From Flavobacteriales bacterium (lineage in GTDB: Bacteria; Bacteroidota; Bacteroidia; Flavobacteriales_D; Sanyastnellaceae): a stretch of 64,000 nucleotides of DNA. Positions 8,301 to 17,275 of the stretch are shown one piece after another. The stretch lies in contig JANQWV010000028.1 of the NCBI GenBank assembly GCA_030729695.1, positions 20,541-84,540 of the forward strand, in the 5' to 3' direction. The position numbers were made by a program, and so were the translations under genes. Below the pieces are notes generated by a model that was given only the letters and a program-made list of their open reading frames with translations, did not search any database and had not been told where the DNA came from. Every line of letters starts with the position of its first letter. Position 1 is the first letter of the stretch.

Positions 8301-9815
8301 TGAATTTCCATCTAAATAAATGTTGTAGTTACCAGCACCGTTCGCGCAGCACAATCCATTTCCACCTGTATCGTAAATCTCTACGCGGTGACAGTTGTTG
8401 CTAATGCAGAAGTTTGCATCGTTCGTTGTTCCTTGTTGAATAACAAGATTTTCTTGATTGAAAACCTTCCAAGAAGTTTGTTGAGGAAGGTTATCTGTTG
8501 TAAGGTCGAGAGTTAAATTGTGTCCAGATGTAACAATAACATTCAAAGTAACACTGTTGCTATTGCCTTGCGGATCGTAGGTTGTAAGCGTTACAGGAAA
8601 CATACCAACAGCAGCGAAAGTTGTGGTTGGATCTTCCAATGTTGATGTTGAAGGAACACAATCACTAGGGAAAGTCCATTCAAATGAGGTGGCATTTCCT
8701 GTTGAAGTATTGTTGAATTGAAAATTCATGCAATTCGTTCCTGAAGGATAATAATTGAAATCGGAAGCCAAGGCAGGGAATTCGCAAGTGCCGTCATCAA
8801 TGGTTGCACAAGAGTTGTAGTTTGTTGCGTTAGCGTTGGTACATCCAGAAACAGTTGTCGTTGTTATGTTGAAATTGAATTCACCCATGGTGCTGTTGTA
8901 TCCGCCAACTTGCACATAGTAGGTCTGTCCAATAACGAGATAGTCATCTTCATTGGCGCCGGCTGTTCCATTTCCAGTAGGACAACCGAATTTCACCATT
9001 GAATAATTACCTGCAGCATCATCGTCGTCACAAGCGATAATTGAACCGTTGCACGCGTTGTAAACAGCAAGTTGCGTATCGGTTACACCTGTTCCTGTTC
9101 CAGTGGTTGCGCTGGTTTGAATGGTTACATTTCCACCTTGATAAACGAATGAGTACCAGATATCGCGGATGGTTCCGCCACATCCTGGAGTCGGACCAAC
9201 AGCCACGTTAATGTTATTCGTAATTATGGCTCCACTGTTTGGAACGAAGACTGCTGCTGTTGCGCATGTTTCGTTGGGCATGAAAATATTACATAGGCCA
9301 TTATCGACTGTGGCGCATGCGTTGTAATTTCCTGCTGAAGGATCTGTGCATCCGAGTATATCCGCTTTAGTTAGTTGAATGCTGAAGTTACCTTGAAGGT
9401 TGTTATATCCGCCAACCTGAACGTAATAGGTTGTTCCAACTGTTAAGGCTGGACACGACATAACCAATTGAGAGGCGTAGCCCATTCCCGCAGCATCGTC
9501 GTTACACAAAAGTTGAGCGCCGTTGCAACTGTTGTACAAGGCCATACGCGTGTCGGAAAGCGTTCCTAACGTTGTGGTTAAGGTAAATGTTCCTCCGGTG
9601 AAAATGAATTTATACCAGATGTCTTTGATTCCAAGACCAGCGCCCACTCCGCATGATGGGCTTGTGCCTTCTACTACGGTATTTAAATTACTTGTCGCAA
9701 CGGCAGGTGCATTTGGAATAAGTTCAATAGCATTCGCGCAAATGTCGTTCGCAGGTGCTTGTGCGAATACTTGGAAAGATGCGAAAAGCGCGAACGCAAG
9801 TAAAATCTTTTTCAT
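5391..9815 (-). CDS. Large modular putative T9SS cargo: PPC-like repeats, PKD, lysyl oxidase domain, dockerin-like, PKD, MopE-like metal-binding repeats, T9SS type A sorting domain
   Basis: 1474-aa ORF with signal peptide. LOX motifs FDPCHNHYHYSGYAEYLLYD, IGFKNGFCVLD, GCYDIYSSGLSCQWIDITNVPAGTYHLVV. Dockerin-like DLNSDGDISIADAAYLEACI. Repeats DCNDGNALSYPGAMELCNNLDDNCDGIVDEG. C-term LTLYPNPTSSNLNIEL...FTVKRVVVE. Confidence 0.9.
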   Translation of the reverse strand: MKKILLAFALFASFQVFAQAPANDICANAIELIPNAPAVATSNLNTVVEGTSPSCGVGAGLGIKDIWYKFIFTGGTFTLTTTLGTLSDTRMALYNSCNGAQLLCNDDAAGMGYASQLVMSCPALTVGTTYYVQVGGYNNLQGNFSIQLTKADILGCTDPSAGNYNACATVDNGLCNIFMPNETCATAAVFVPNSGAIITNNINVAVGPTPGCGGTIRDIWYSFVYQGGNVTIQTSATTGTGTGVTDTQLAVYNACNGSIIACDDDDAAGNYSMVKFGCPTGNGTAGANEDDYLVIGQTYYVQVGGYNSTMGEFNFNITTTTVSGCTNANATNYNSCATIDDGTCEFPALASDFNYYPSGTNCMNFQFNNTSTGNATSFEWTFPSDCVPSTSTLEDPTTTFAAVGMFPVTLTTYDPQGNSNSVTLNVIVTSGHNLTLDLTTDNLPQQTSWKVFNQENLVIQQGTTNDANFCISNNCHRVEIYDTGGNGLCCANGAGNYNIYLDGNSVATGAAFGSLATIQVNCPQGTSCDNSIVANLGLNAVPSPNSWYSFTPSVNGQYQISTCGLAGCDTKIWLYDYCNMALFDNTNEATYTFNDDLCGIEAEITPYLEGGMTYYIRVGDDGGACGLDAFQVLFEYMGPIVGCMDLNACNYSPLAEEPALCYYNGDPNCSNIGPDLLVEGNLLYSSLYQTTLTATDGCLVNEGCLQGLGTRQVVRFSTRIDNIGNLDYFIGVPNVANPQFVFDPCHNHYHYSGYAEYLLYDSNGNLMPEIGFKNGFCVLDIGCVSGVAKYGCGNMGITAGCYDIYSSGLSCQWIDITNVPAGTYHLVVRTNWDQDPDALGNYELRYDNNWAQVCISFERDAMNNIINFVKLPIGSCPQIVDCVGQLFGNAQPDCLGNCPAEQKKGDLNTDLSYTQVDVDLYGNSAVYSDLSASICNDLNSDGDISIADAAYLEACIHAQIDEGIAPGLMQPCAWDPEIVDGSETAILGVTNVNAELGYFDITLTNPNGEINALQFDIGGATITNVTSLVPVNTWSSVIYKEVGGVKIGALGHLGSMIPVHFTPTPILRVYVEAFTGDEVCIAAFDEALNVYIHNVLTQIGPCMPVQYIGASATFNEVSCVNYPVHFVDNTNNNPTSWSWLFPGGVPSSSTLQNPYVMYTTPGVYNVTLMVSNGAANDSITWTGAVTVSNQIEYYADADGDGFGDAQTLATGCEIPSGYVTNGNDCNDNSSFITTNADLDGDGYFSCVDDCNDGNALSYPGAMELCNNLDDNCDGIVDEGFDADGDGYSACAGDCDDNNSAMNPNATEFCNDIDDNCNGAIDEGLGQAYYMDIDGDGYGAGVVLYSCTVPTGTATNNDDCNDSNPAISPSAIETVDGIDNDCDGYIDETSVYTYTLNEIGLTLYPNPTSSNLNIELSAHAGNVSVQVKDVSGKNISNFQFNSMRYSVDVSDFAPGLYEFIFRTENSFTVKRVVVE
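5650..6245 (-). repeat. MopE-like putative metal-binding repeats (DCND/DCDDNN...ExCNxxDDNCxGxxDEG)
   Basis: YYADADGDGFGD..DCNDNSS / DLDGDGYFSCVDDCNDGNALSYPGAMELCNNLDDNCDGIVDEG / DADGDGYSACAGDCDDNNSAMNPNATEFCNDIDDNCNGAIDEG / YYMDIDGDGYGA..DDCNDSNPAISPSAIETVDGIDNDCDGYIDE. Confidence 0.8.
7200..7810 (-). other. Lysyl oxidase (PF01186-like) domain within the 1474-aa protein
   Basis: CHNHYH copper ligands at 7566-7583; Lys codon 7497-7499 in GFKNGFC; Tyr codon 7401-7403 in CYDIYSSGLSCQWID. Confidence 0.85.
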
Positions 9816-9872
9816 AGAAAAAAGGCTTAGGTTTAGACAAGGAAGTTACGAAAAAATGCGGAACGAGAATCG

Positions 9873-10421
9873 TTATTTCCTGAAAAATCCGGTATCCTTG
9901 AAATGCCAAGGATCTGTTTTTCTTCCCGGAGCAATATCAAAGTGTCCGAGGATATACTTGAACTTATAGTGCGTGTCGAGTTGATCAATGAGCTTTCGAA
10001 GCGAAGCATATTGCGCTTCGTTCGGACCAACAGTGTACGTGCACATGATTTCAATACCTATGGAACAGGAATTTACAGCCGTTGTCCCGTCGGGAAGTTG
10101 ACTCTTTCCAGCGTGATACGCTACGTTGTTCGGTTCTACTAATTCATAAACTTGGCCGTCTCTTCCAATGAGGTAATGGGCTGCTACGCCGTATTGCTCA
10201 AATTGCTTCAACACACCTTCCACAGAAAATGTATCGGGCTGTTGGGTGTTTGGAAAAGAAGCGTTGAAGGTCGAGTGAATAATTAAAGCCTTCACTTCAC
10301 GCGGAGATTCACTTGTCTTGTATCCGAATCCTACGTGCTTTCGAAGAATAAGAAACTGCGTTAATTGTGCATTAACGGCAAGTGTTAAAAATGAAAAAAC
10401 AAGAAGTGCGTAAAAACGCAT
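9873..10421 (-). CDS. N-acetylmuramoyl-L-alanine amidase (amidase_2/AmpD-like), secreted
   Basis: Start MRFYALLVFSFLTLAVNAQ at 10421 overlapping the upstream stop (TAATG); VKALIIHSTFNAS...GVAAHYLIGRDGQVYELV...NSCSIGIEIM...YILGHFDIAPGRKTDPWHF. Confidence 0.85.
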   Translation of the reverse strand: MRFYALLVFSFLTLAVNAQLTQFLILRKHVGFGYKTSESPREVKALIIHSTFNASFPNTQQPDTFSVEGVLKQFEQYGVAAHYLIGRDGQVYELVEPNNVAYHAGKSQLPDGTTAVNSCSIGIEIMCTYTVGPNEAQYASLRKLIDQLDTHYKFKYILGHFDIAPGRKTDPWHFKDTGFFRK

Positions 10422-10675
10422 TAGGCTTCTACAACGGTGAAAGTGTAGTACTCCATGATTTCGTTGCACAACAATTTCTTGCATGCTTGATCAACGATTT
10501 GTTCTGCACCAGCATGGTCGGCAGACTCAACGAATAAACTCATATGTTTTCCAACGCGAACGTTAGCAATGGTTCCAATAGATAAACTGTTCAATGACGA
10601 GGTCACTGCTTTTCCTTGTGGATCTAATAATGCTTCCAATGGCATTACGTTAATTTCAGCTTTAAACTTTTTCAT
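10421..10675 (-). CDS. purS: Phosphoribosylformylglycinamidine synthase subunit PurS
   Basis: 84 aa: MKKFKAEINVMPLEALLDPQGKAVTSSLNSLSIGTIANVRVGKHMSLFVE...ACKKLLCNEIMEYYTFTVVE. Confidence 0.85.
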   Translation of the reverse strand: MKKFKAEINVMPLEALLDPQGKAVTSSLNSLSIGTIANVRVGKHMSLFVESADHAGAEQIVDQACKKLLCNEIMEYYTFTVVEA

Positions 10676-11351
10676 GTTGTTTCCCTAATAGGTGTTGAAC
10701 GGCAGATAAAATGAGGTACAAAAGTAAGGCAATTGGAACCGTCCACAGGACTTTTTTCAGAATGAAATGTGAACCAACTGCAGATACGATGATGCTCCCA
10801 ATGAGAATAAACTTCATCGCGTTTTCCTTCCAACTGAAATTTGAAAATTTGAAAGAAAGGAGCGGTAGCTTAGATGCCATGAGGAATGCGAAAAGTAAGA
10901 TGAGTCCCACGAGAATCGAGTTGCTCAAAGGTTCTGTTTCCGTCAGTGACAAAACGCTTAACCAAAACAATCCGTTCGCTGGCACAGGAAGGCCTTTGAA
11001 TCCTGTCGACTTCGAAGTGTCTAAATTGAAACGAGCCAATCGAAAGGCTGCTGCTACGGCTAAAAGAAAAGCCAACGCTGCCCACATTTTTATTTCGGGT
11101 TGAAGTAGTTTGTACAACCAAAAAGAAGGGACAACTCCGAAGCTAACGACGTCGGCAAGCGAATCTAATTGTTTTCCCATTTCAGAAGCTGCACCAATGG
11201 CGCGAGCAACGAGTCCGTCCAGTAAATCTGCAAAAGCCGCAATGAGAACGAATAAGAAAGCGTCTTGCACATTATGAGCCAATAATGCTGCACATCCCAT
11301 AACTAGATTCAGCATGGTAAGTGTGTTGGGGATGATTGCTTTTCCGAACAT
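10662..11351 (-). CDS. pssA: CDP-diacylglycerol--serine O-phosphatidyltransferase
   Basis: Start MFGKAIIPNTLTMLNLVMGCAALL; CDP-alcohol phosphotransferase motif FADLLDGLVARAIGAASEMGKQLDSLADVVSFGVVP. Confidence 0.9.
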   Translation of the reverse strand: MFGKAIIPNTLTMLNLVMGCAALLAHNVQDAFLFVLIAAFADLLDGLVARAIGAASEMGKQLDSLADVVSFGVVPSFWLYKLLQPEIKMWAALAFLLAVAAAFRLARFNLDTSKSTGFKGLPVPANGLFWLSVLSLTETEPLSNSILVGLILLFAFLMASKLPLLSFKFSNFSWKENAMKFILIGSIIVSAVGSHFILKKVLWTVPIALLLYLILSAVQHLLGKQHEKV

Positions 11352-11367
11352 GCGGCAAAGATAGGTT

Positions 11368-13842
11368 TTAGAATTCGAATTGAAGTTTTGCGCGCAGTCC
11401 GAAGCGAACAATGTTCGGATTGTCTAGGTATGACAGGCGCCACAGCGCATCTACGCGCAAAATCTTGAAGATGTTTTCTACACCAATTGCGGCTTCTGCG
11501 TAGGGCTGTCTCAATCCGTAGATATCTGCAATTCCGTCTGCGTTGAAATCGCGACTCAACAATTCGTCGTTCTTTAAATCGTAGCTCCCCACCAAGATTT
11601 TCGCGCTCGCTACTTCGCGCCACTTCAATTTGCGCAACAAAGGAACTTTGTTGAAGAACAAGCCTTCAGCATGATAAGATCCCCAAACGCTGGCCCATTG
11701 ATCACTCACAAACTCAAAGAAATTCATAGTGTTGTAACTGGCTTCGTCGTAGAAGAACGTTTCGTTACCCTGATGCATTTGAAGCATGGGATAGGGAAGG
11801 TTACCGAATATTTTTCCTGCCTGAACAGTCAGGTTTAAATATCCGAAAGGACCGAAGCGAATCTTATCGTATACCTGCATTTGCAAGCGCTGGTACTTGT
11901 ATTCCGCATTCATTACACCTGGCATAGCAACGCTGTAGATTACTTCTAGTTCAGGGTAGCTTGTTCCTAAGCTAATTCGTTCAAACTCGCCGTAAACGAA
12001 TTTTTCTTTAAAAGCGAAGCGGGTGTAGAGTGAAACCTCTGAAGTAATAAGTGCGTTTTCGGGCTCAAAGCTGTTGGAAAGTGGAAGGAAGCGCGTGTAT
12101 GAGTATTTAGTTCCGGCAGGCTTTAAAATCCGATGGGTGAAGATGAGTTTATTGGACAGGCCGTACAACCATTCTTTTTCGATGTAGGAGTTAATGTCTG
12201 TGACATCGGTGAGTTTGTTTGCCGGATTTCTTCTGAAGAGGGAAGAGAGAATGTTGTCTTGACGGAAGGCACCTGCGCCAAGTCCGAGTTGTTCCATGTC
12301 TCTTTTTCCGTGCGCTGAAATAGCGAAGCGTGGACTTTTTTGAATGATGTACAATCCGCCTGCCCCGTATTTGAAACGGTCGTCGCGGAAGCCGTAGGCA
12401 AGATATCCGTCGAGCATAAGTTTCGTGCTGAAGGCATTGCTGGTTCTTCCGCCAAAGCGAAGACGGTTACCTTCAATGGGGTTGAAACTATAAAACGTGT
12501 AATAGGGACCGTATTCGAAGTTGCCCTTGATTTTATATCCAGACACAAACAGGGTAATGATGTCGGTTACCGTTTTGAATTGCGGCAACGATTTCAGTGT
12601 GTCTGCCATGTTGTAAATGCGTTCTTCTTTGACGGTGAGGGCAGTGTGCCGCATGCTCTGCCAATAGGCATCGTCGTGATTCGAAGAATTGGGGTCGACT
12701 ATAATGTCGGTGTAGCCTTGATAGAAATCGTCTTCACGTGGCTTGTTTATGACGAACTTTTTATAGCTGCTGTTTTTCCTTCCATAAACACCAAGTTTCT
12801 TTTCATTCATGTTGAATTCAACGAGGAGTTGATCTTTCACCAACATCCAAACTTCATTCTCCACCTCGTTGTATTCTTGGTGAACGCTGAATTGTTTTAT
12901 CCAGTTAATGTTAGCGTCTTCTGAAATGGCAGCATCTACTTGCTTCACAGCATAGGTGGTGTCGTGAATCCACATTTCACCATGGAACAACAACTCTTGT
13001 TTTCTGCGTGGAAAAAATTCTAATTTGTAACACCATTTTCCTTCAATGAATGCGCTGTCTACTAACCCGTAGTCATAGAAGCCAAGGGCGTATGCAGAGA
13101 TAGGCGATGTGAAACTCTTTCTGAAAATTATGATTTCGTTATCGTAGATATTTACGTTCTGGTACATGTCTCCCAAGAACTGATTCACACTCTGATTTTC
13201 GACTCCGGTTACGCGTGTTCCTTTTACAATTTCTTTGGCGATTTTTGGATTGCGTCGGTAATAAAAATCTGAAAGAGATTCGGTCATGAAGACCGGTAAG
13301 TAGGGCTTTTCCTGCGTTGTATCTATTCCTTCGAAAATGAATTCGAAGGGCTTCATGAGTTTCTTATCGCCAATGGCAGCGCTTATATTATTCAAGTCGA
13401 ATTCTACTTTGTTGTAGGCTTCGTATTCGTAGGCGTCTAGCTTTTCGCGGTTATTAATCTTTTTATTGGCGATTACCTTTTTCATTAAGGCAATGGCCGG
13501 ATTGGGTTCGTCTTTCGGACGAATAACAACTACCCCCGTTGTGTTTTCATCGACTAGTGCGAAGTTCACTTCTTTCGTAGTTCCTTGCTTGACATAGAAA
13601 GACTGCTGGGCATATCCCATCCCTTTGCAACGGAGGGTGTCGCTCGAATAATAAGTTTCAATTCGGTATTTTCCGTTTTCGTCAGAGGTAGTTCCAGACT
13701 TCGTTCCAACGAAATAGACAGGAGCAAAAGGTATGGTTTGTTTCGAGACTGCGTCAATTACAGTTCCATACACAACCGTTTTCTGCGCGTGAAGCACAAA
13801 AGAAATACAAATTGCGAAGAAAAGTAAAAGTCCTTTTTTCAT
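11368..13842 (-). CDS. DUF5686-type outer-membrane protein with N-terminal carboxypeptidase-regulatory-like domain
   Basis: Signal peptide; VYGTVIDAVSKQTIPFAPVYFVGTKSGTTSDENGKYRIETYYSSDTLRCKGMGY; ANKKINNREKLDAYEYEAYNKVEFDL; C-terminal beta-barrel ending RFGLRAKLQFEF. Confidence 0.8.
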   Translation of the reverse strand: MKKGLLLFFAICISFVLHAQKTVVYGTVIDAVSKQTIPFAPVYFVGTKSGTTSDENGKYRIETYYSSDTLRCKGMGYAQQSFYVKQGTTKEVNFALVDENTTGVVVIRPKDEPNPAIALMKKVIANKKINNREKLDAYEYEAYNKVEFDLNNISAAIGDKKLMKPFEFIFEGIDTTQEKPYLPVFMTESLSDFYYRRNPKIAKEIVKGTRVTGVENQSVNQFLGDMYQNVNIYDNEIIIFRKSFTSPISAYALGFYDYGLVDSAFIEGKWCYKLEFFPRRKQELLFHGEMWIHDTTYAVKQVDAAISEDANINWIKQFSVHQEYNEVENEVWMLVKDQLLVEFNMNEKKLGVYGRKNSSYKKFVINKPREDDFYQGYTDIIVDPNSSNHDDAYWQSMRHTALTVKEERIYNMADTLKSLPQFKTVTDIITLFVSGYKIKGNFEYGPYYTFYSFNPIEGNRLRFGGRTSNAFSTKLMLDGYLAYGFRDDRFKYGAGGLYIIQKSPRFAISAHGKRDMEQLGLGAGAFRQDNILSSLFRRNPANKLTDVTDINSYIEKEWLYGLSNKLIFTHRILKPAGTKYSYTRFLPLSNSFEPENALITSEVSLYTRFAFKEKFVYGEFERISLGTSYPELEVIYSVAMPGVMNAEYKYQRLQMQVYDKIRFGPFGYLNLTVQAGKIFGNLPYPMLQMHQGNETFFYDEASYNTMNFFEFVSDQWASVWGSYHAEGLFFNKVPLLRKLKWREVASAKILVGSYDLKNDELLSRDFNADGIADIYGLRQPYAEAAIGVENIFKILRVDALWRLSYLDNPNIVRFGLRAKLQFEF

Positions 13843-13901
13843 TCCTTACGAAGAAACGAAAAAGTTTTGAATGCATCAAGCAGTATGATAAACGTTACCC
13901 T

Positions 13902-15974
13902 TTACTTATTGTTGAAAGCTTGCAAGCCTTCTTCCAACCATGCACGGAATTCAGAGGTTTCAACAATTCCGCTCTTAATCGGATTCATTAATTCTTCTCT
14001 TCCTTCCGTCATTGGATCAATAATGGCGTACATCGGTTGAGAGTTGTTGTTGAACGTCTCAATTTCAAAGGCAGACCACAAGTCACCGTAGGTCTCAATT
14101 TCCTTTTCAATTCCAGCCCATTTAGTAACAACGGTTTCTTTTAATTCCGCTGGAAGTTCTTGCTTGTCATCAACGTAAAGACTTACTACAATAAATTCAT
14201 TTTGCAATAAATCTAAAACTTGCGGCCAAACGTGCTCTTCCATTTTTCTACAGTTTACACATGCATAACCTGTGAAATCGACGAACAATGGTTTTCCTTC
14301 TTTTCTTGCGCGTTCCAATGCAACGTTGTAGTCGTGTTCGCAAAGTAATCCGTGCGGACAGTCACTTGGGTAAGCGTATGAATAACCGGTAGGAGGCGCA
14401 AGTCCACTCATTAAGGAAAGCGCATTGTATGAGGTTCCCTTTTCGTTCAGCATTAATCCACTCGCGAGATATACTACCCACATTCCCACGAACGTGGTGA
14501 ACACAATTCTGAATTTCGAAAACTTCTGAATCGGACTGTCGTGTGAAAATTTAATTGCTCCAATCAAGTAGAGGTACATTCCAAAGAATATCACTACCCA
14601 CAAGCCCATGAATACCTCGTACTTTAACAAGTTCCAGTGTACCACTAAATCTGCTTGAGATAAGAATTTCAGTGCGAGCGCTACTTCTAAAAATCCTAAA
14701 ACAACTTTTACAGAGTTCAACCAGCCACCTGATTTAGGCAAGCTCTTCATCATTCCTGGGAACATCGCAAACAACGCAAACGGAATTCCGAGTGCCAATC
14801 CGAATCCACCCATTCCAACAGTCAATTGAATGGCTCCGCCGTCTTTAGCAAGCGAACCTGCGAGCAGAGATCCTAAAATAGGGCCGGTACAAGAGAATGA
14901 AACAATAGCCAATGTAAGCGCCATGAAGAAAGCTCCTAACATTCCGCCTGCTTCAGCATTTTTATCCATCTTGTTCGCCAATCCTGCAGGAAGTGTTATT
15001 TCAAACAATCCGAAGAATGAAAGAGCGAATACAATGAAAATCACGAAGAACACAATGTTCAGAGGGACATTGGTAGAAATGTCGTTCAGAATGTTCTCGT
15101 TAATCTGATCCAAGAAATGGAACGGCATTGAAAGTAAAATGTAAATCAAGAAGATGAATCCGCCGTAAATCAACGCTTGGAAAATGCCTTTCTTACGGTC
15201 TTTGTTTCCTTTGGTGAAGAACGCAACAGTTAACGGTATCATTGGGAATACACATGGAGTAAGCAATGCAACCAATCCGCCCAAGAATCCCAGGAAGAAC
15301 AATTGCCACATGTTTCCATCTTGCGTGGTGCTCGCAGAAACACTTCCACTTTCTAAACGCGTCGTTAACTTCTCTTTGTCGTTACGAATGGTTTGAATCC
15401 AGTATCTGAATTTTGTTGTGGTTGGTTCCAATTGCATTTGATCTTCAACAAGTGCCGAAGTATCTACAGGTGCTGTCGATACGGCAGAACCATCTGCTGC
15501 ATTTGGAGTGATTTGTAGTTTGAATTTCGACTCAATCGGATAGCATGCTTTGTCGTTACACGTCTGACCCTGAATGGTTCCTTTTAAAGTGAAAGGAGCC
15601 GTTCCGATAATTTTAATTTTTTGTTTGAAAACAGCAGAATTTTCAAAATAGTTTACCTCACCGCCTTGCATCTCATCGTAATGGGTGATGTACTTTCCTT
15701 CCGTTAATTTTCCAATGAGTTCGAAATTTGCTTTATCTACATTTAAGATCAATTCAGTTGGAAGGGCATATACATTAGGATCTGCAGACGGACTCGTCGA
15801 GTACAAATGGAATCCCGGTGAAATAGTCGCTTGAAATTCAATTTCAGCTTCGTTGTTGGGTAAACTAACAAGGCTTGTTTTCCATTTTACTGGATCAACA
15901 ATTTGTGCTTGAGCATTCCAAGACAAAAATAAAATAGCAAGTACCGCAAAAATCTTTACTGATAAATTCTTCAT
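13902..15974 (-). CDS. dsbD: Thiol:disulfide interchange protein DsbD
   Basis: N-terminal periplasmic domain (GQTCNDKACYPIE), TM domain LLTPCVFPMIPLTVAFFTKG and SCTGPILGSLLAG, C-terminal thioredoxin DFTGYACVNCRKMEEHVW. Confidence 0.9.
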   Translation of the reverse strand: MKNLSVKIFAVLAILFLSWNAQAQIVDPVKWKTSLVSLPNNEAEIEFQATISPGFHLYSTSPSADPNVYALPTELILNVDKANFELIGKLTEGKYITHYDEMQGGEVNYFENSAVFKQKIKIIGTAPFTLKGTIQGQTCNDKACYPIESKFKLQITPNAADGSAVSTAPVDTSALVEDQMQLEPTTTKFRYWIQTIRNDKEKLTTRLESGSVSASTTQDGNMWQLFFLGFLGGLVALLTPCVFPMIPLTVAFFTKGNKDRKKGIFQALIYGGFIFLIYILLSMPFHFLDQINENILNDISTNVPLNIVFFVIFIVFALSFFGLFEITLPAGLANKMDKNAEAGGMLGAFFMALTLAIVSFSCTGPILGSLLAGSLAKDGGAIQLTVGMGGFGLALGIPFALFAMFPGMMKSLPKSGGWLNSVKVVLGFLEVALALKFLSQADLVVHWNLLKYEVFMGLWVVIFFGMYLYLIGAIKFSHDSPIQKFSKFRIVFTTFVGMWVVYLASGLMLNEKGTSYNALSLMSGLAPPTGYSYAYPSDCPHGLLCEHDYNVALERARKEGKPLFVDFTGYACVNCRKMEEHVWPQVLDLLQNEFIVVSLYVDDKQELPAELKETVVTKWAGIEKEIETYGDLWSAFEIETFNNNSQPMYAIIDPMTEGREELMNPIKSGIVETSEFRAWLEEGLQAFNNK

Positions 15975-16004
15975 AGGTTCAAAAATAGTTCAATTCAATT
16001 CTAG

Positions 16005-17273
16005 TTACGTGAGGCGCATCACAAAAACATTCTTCGCCTTCGCGTCTAATTTGTAATCTTCTGAGATGCACAAGCCTATTACCGCAACAATCTCGTCTTT
16101 ACTAACCAATACAGGGTAGTTCTTTTTTTCGTTCATGGCAATCTTGGCCTGAACTAACACATCGCTCACCTTTTTCAATCCCTTCATTCCTAACGAACGA
16201 ATTTTATCGCCCGGTTCGTATGCACGAATCTCCAATGGGAAACGCAATTTGTCTGCGTTGAGTTGCACGACCTTCGGATCTTTTTCAATTTCGTAACCTT
16301 TCGCAGGAACAATATCCACGTCGTACTTCGATTCGTCCAAAGGCATTTCACTCTGCAGCGCATGCAACACATAGTTGTCGCGATCACGCGCCACGGCATA
16401 CGTTGCATTCGAAACCTTCGCCCCAGTCTTTTGAAGTTTCAAGATTTCATCGATCTCTCCGGTTGTGAATTCGAACAAACTCAACCATTCCCACATGATT
16501 TGTCTTGGAGCATAATGGTTGTGAACAGCATCAATGGAAAGCAATTCGCTTTCACCTTTCAGTTCAACGTTTTCTTCAAGCCAGTTTTGCAAACTCTCTT
16601 GCACAATCGAATGCTGCTCTTCCCAAATTTCAATACTGTTGTTAAGGGTTTGAAGAATATTCGGATTCAGCTCTTCCAAAATTGGGACAACCTTGTTTCT
16701 GATTTTGTTTCTTCCGTAAACAGTGGATTTGTTCGAAGCGTCTTCGCGCCATTTCAATTTCAGTTCTTTCGCAAATGCTTCCAAATCTTTTTTCGAAATG
16801 GAAAGAAGTGGGCGCCATTTGGTTGAAGTGTGACGCTTCATTCCAAGTAATCCTTTCAAGCCGCTTCCGCGAACCAAGTGCTGCAAAACGGTTTCCAATT
16901 GATCGTTCGCATGGTGCGCAAGAACAACGGTCGTATACCCGAATTCATCTTGCAATTGTTGGAAGTAGGTGTAGCGAAAATCTCTCGCGCGCTCTTGTAA
17001 ATTGTTTTTCGATTCCTTCCACAAATCGCCCGCGTGTACGCAATGAAAAGTCAGTTTGTGTTTTTTGCAATAGGCTTTCACAAACTGCTCATCTTTCTCC
17101 GAGTCTTTTCCGCGAAGCTGATAGTTCACGTGCGCCACCGCAAATGGAATTTTTGCTTTTAATAGCAGCTCTGCCATTAACATTGAATCCATTCCTCCGC
17201 TTACTGCCACAAGCAATTGCGCGTCTTCGAATGTTTGATATTCGGCTTTTAAATCTTTAAGTAGTTTTTTCAT
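16005..17273 (-). CDS. tilS: tRNA(Ile)-lysidine synthase
   Basis: PP-loop VAVSGGMDSMLMAELLLKAKIPFAVAHVNYQLRGKDSEKDEQFV; ARDFRYTYFQQL; HHANDQLETVLQHLVRGSGLKGLLGM. Confidence 0.92.
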   Translation of the reverse strand: MKKLLKDLKAEYQTFEDAQLLVAVSGGMDSMLMAELLLKAKIPFAVAHVNYQLRGKDSEKDEQFVKAYCKKHKLTFHCVHAGDLWKESKNNLQERARDFRYTYFQQLQDEFGYTTVVLAHHANDQLETVLQHLVRGSGLKGLLGMKRHTSTKWRPLLSISKKDLEAFAKELKLKWREDASNKSTVYGRNKIRNKVVPILEELNPNILQTLNNSIEIWEEQHSIVQESLQNWLEENVELKGESELLSIDAVHNHYAPRQIMWEWLSLFEFTTGEIDEILKLQKTGAKVSNATYAVARDRDNYVLHALQSEMPLDESKYDVDIVPAKGYEIEKDPKVVQLNADKLRFPLEIRAYEPGDKIRSLGMKGLKKVSDVLVQAKIAMNEKKNYPVLVSKDEIVAVIGLCISEDYKLDAKAKNVFVMRLT

Positions 17274-17275
17274 GT

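Noticed and set aside
12340-12924. 194-aa plus ORF inside the DUF5686 gene
   Set aside because: Fully antisense to a strong CDS and no recognisable domain.
16263-17260. 187- and 161-aa plus ORFs antisense to tilS
   Set aside because: Shadow ORFs of a confident tilS reading frame.
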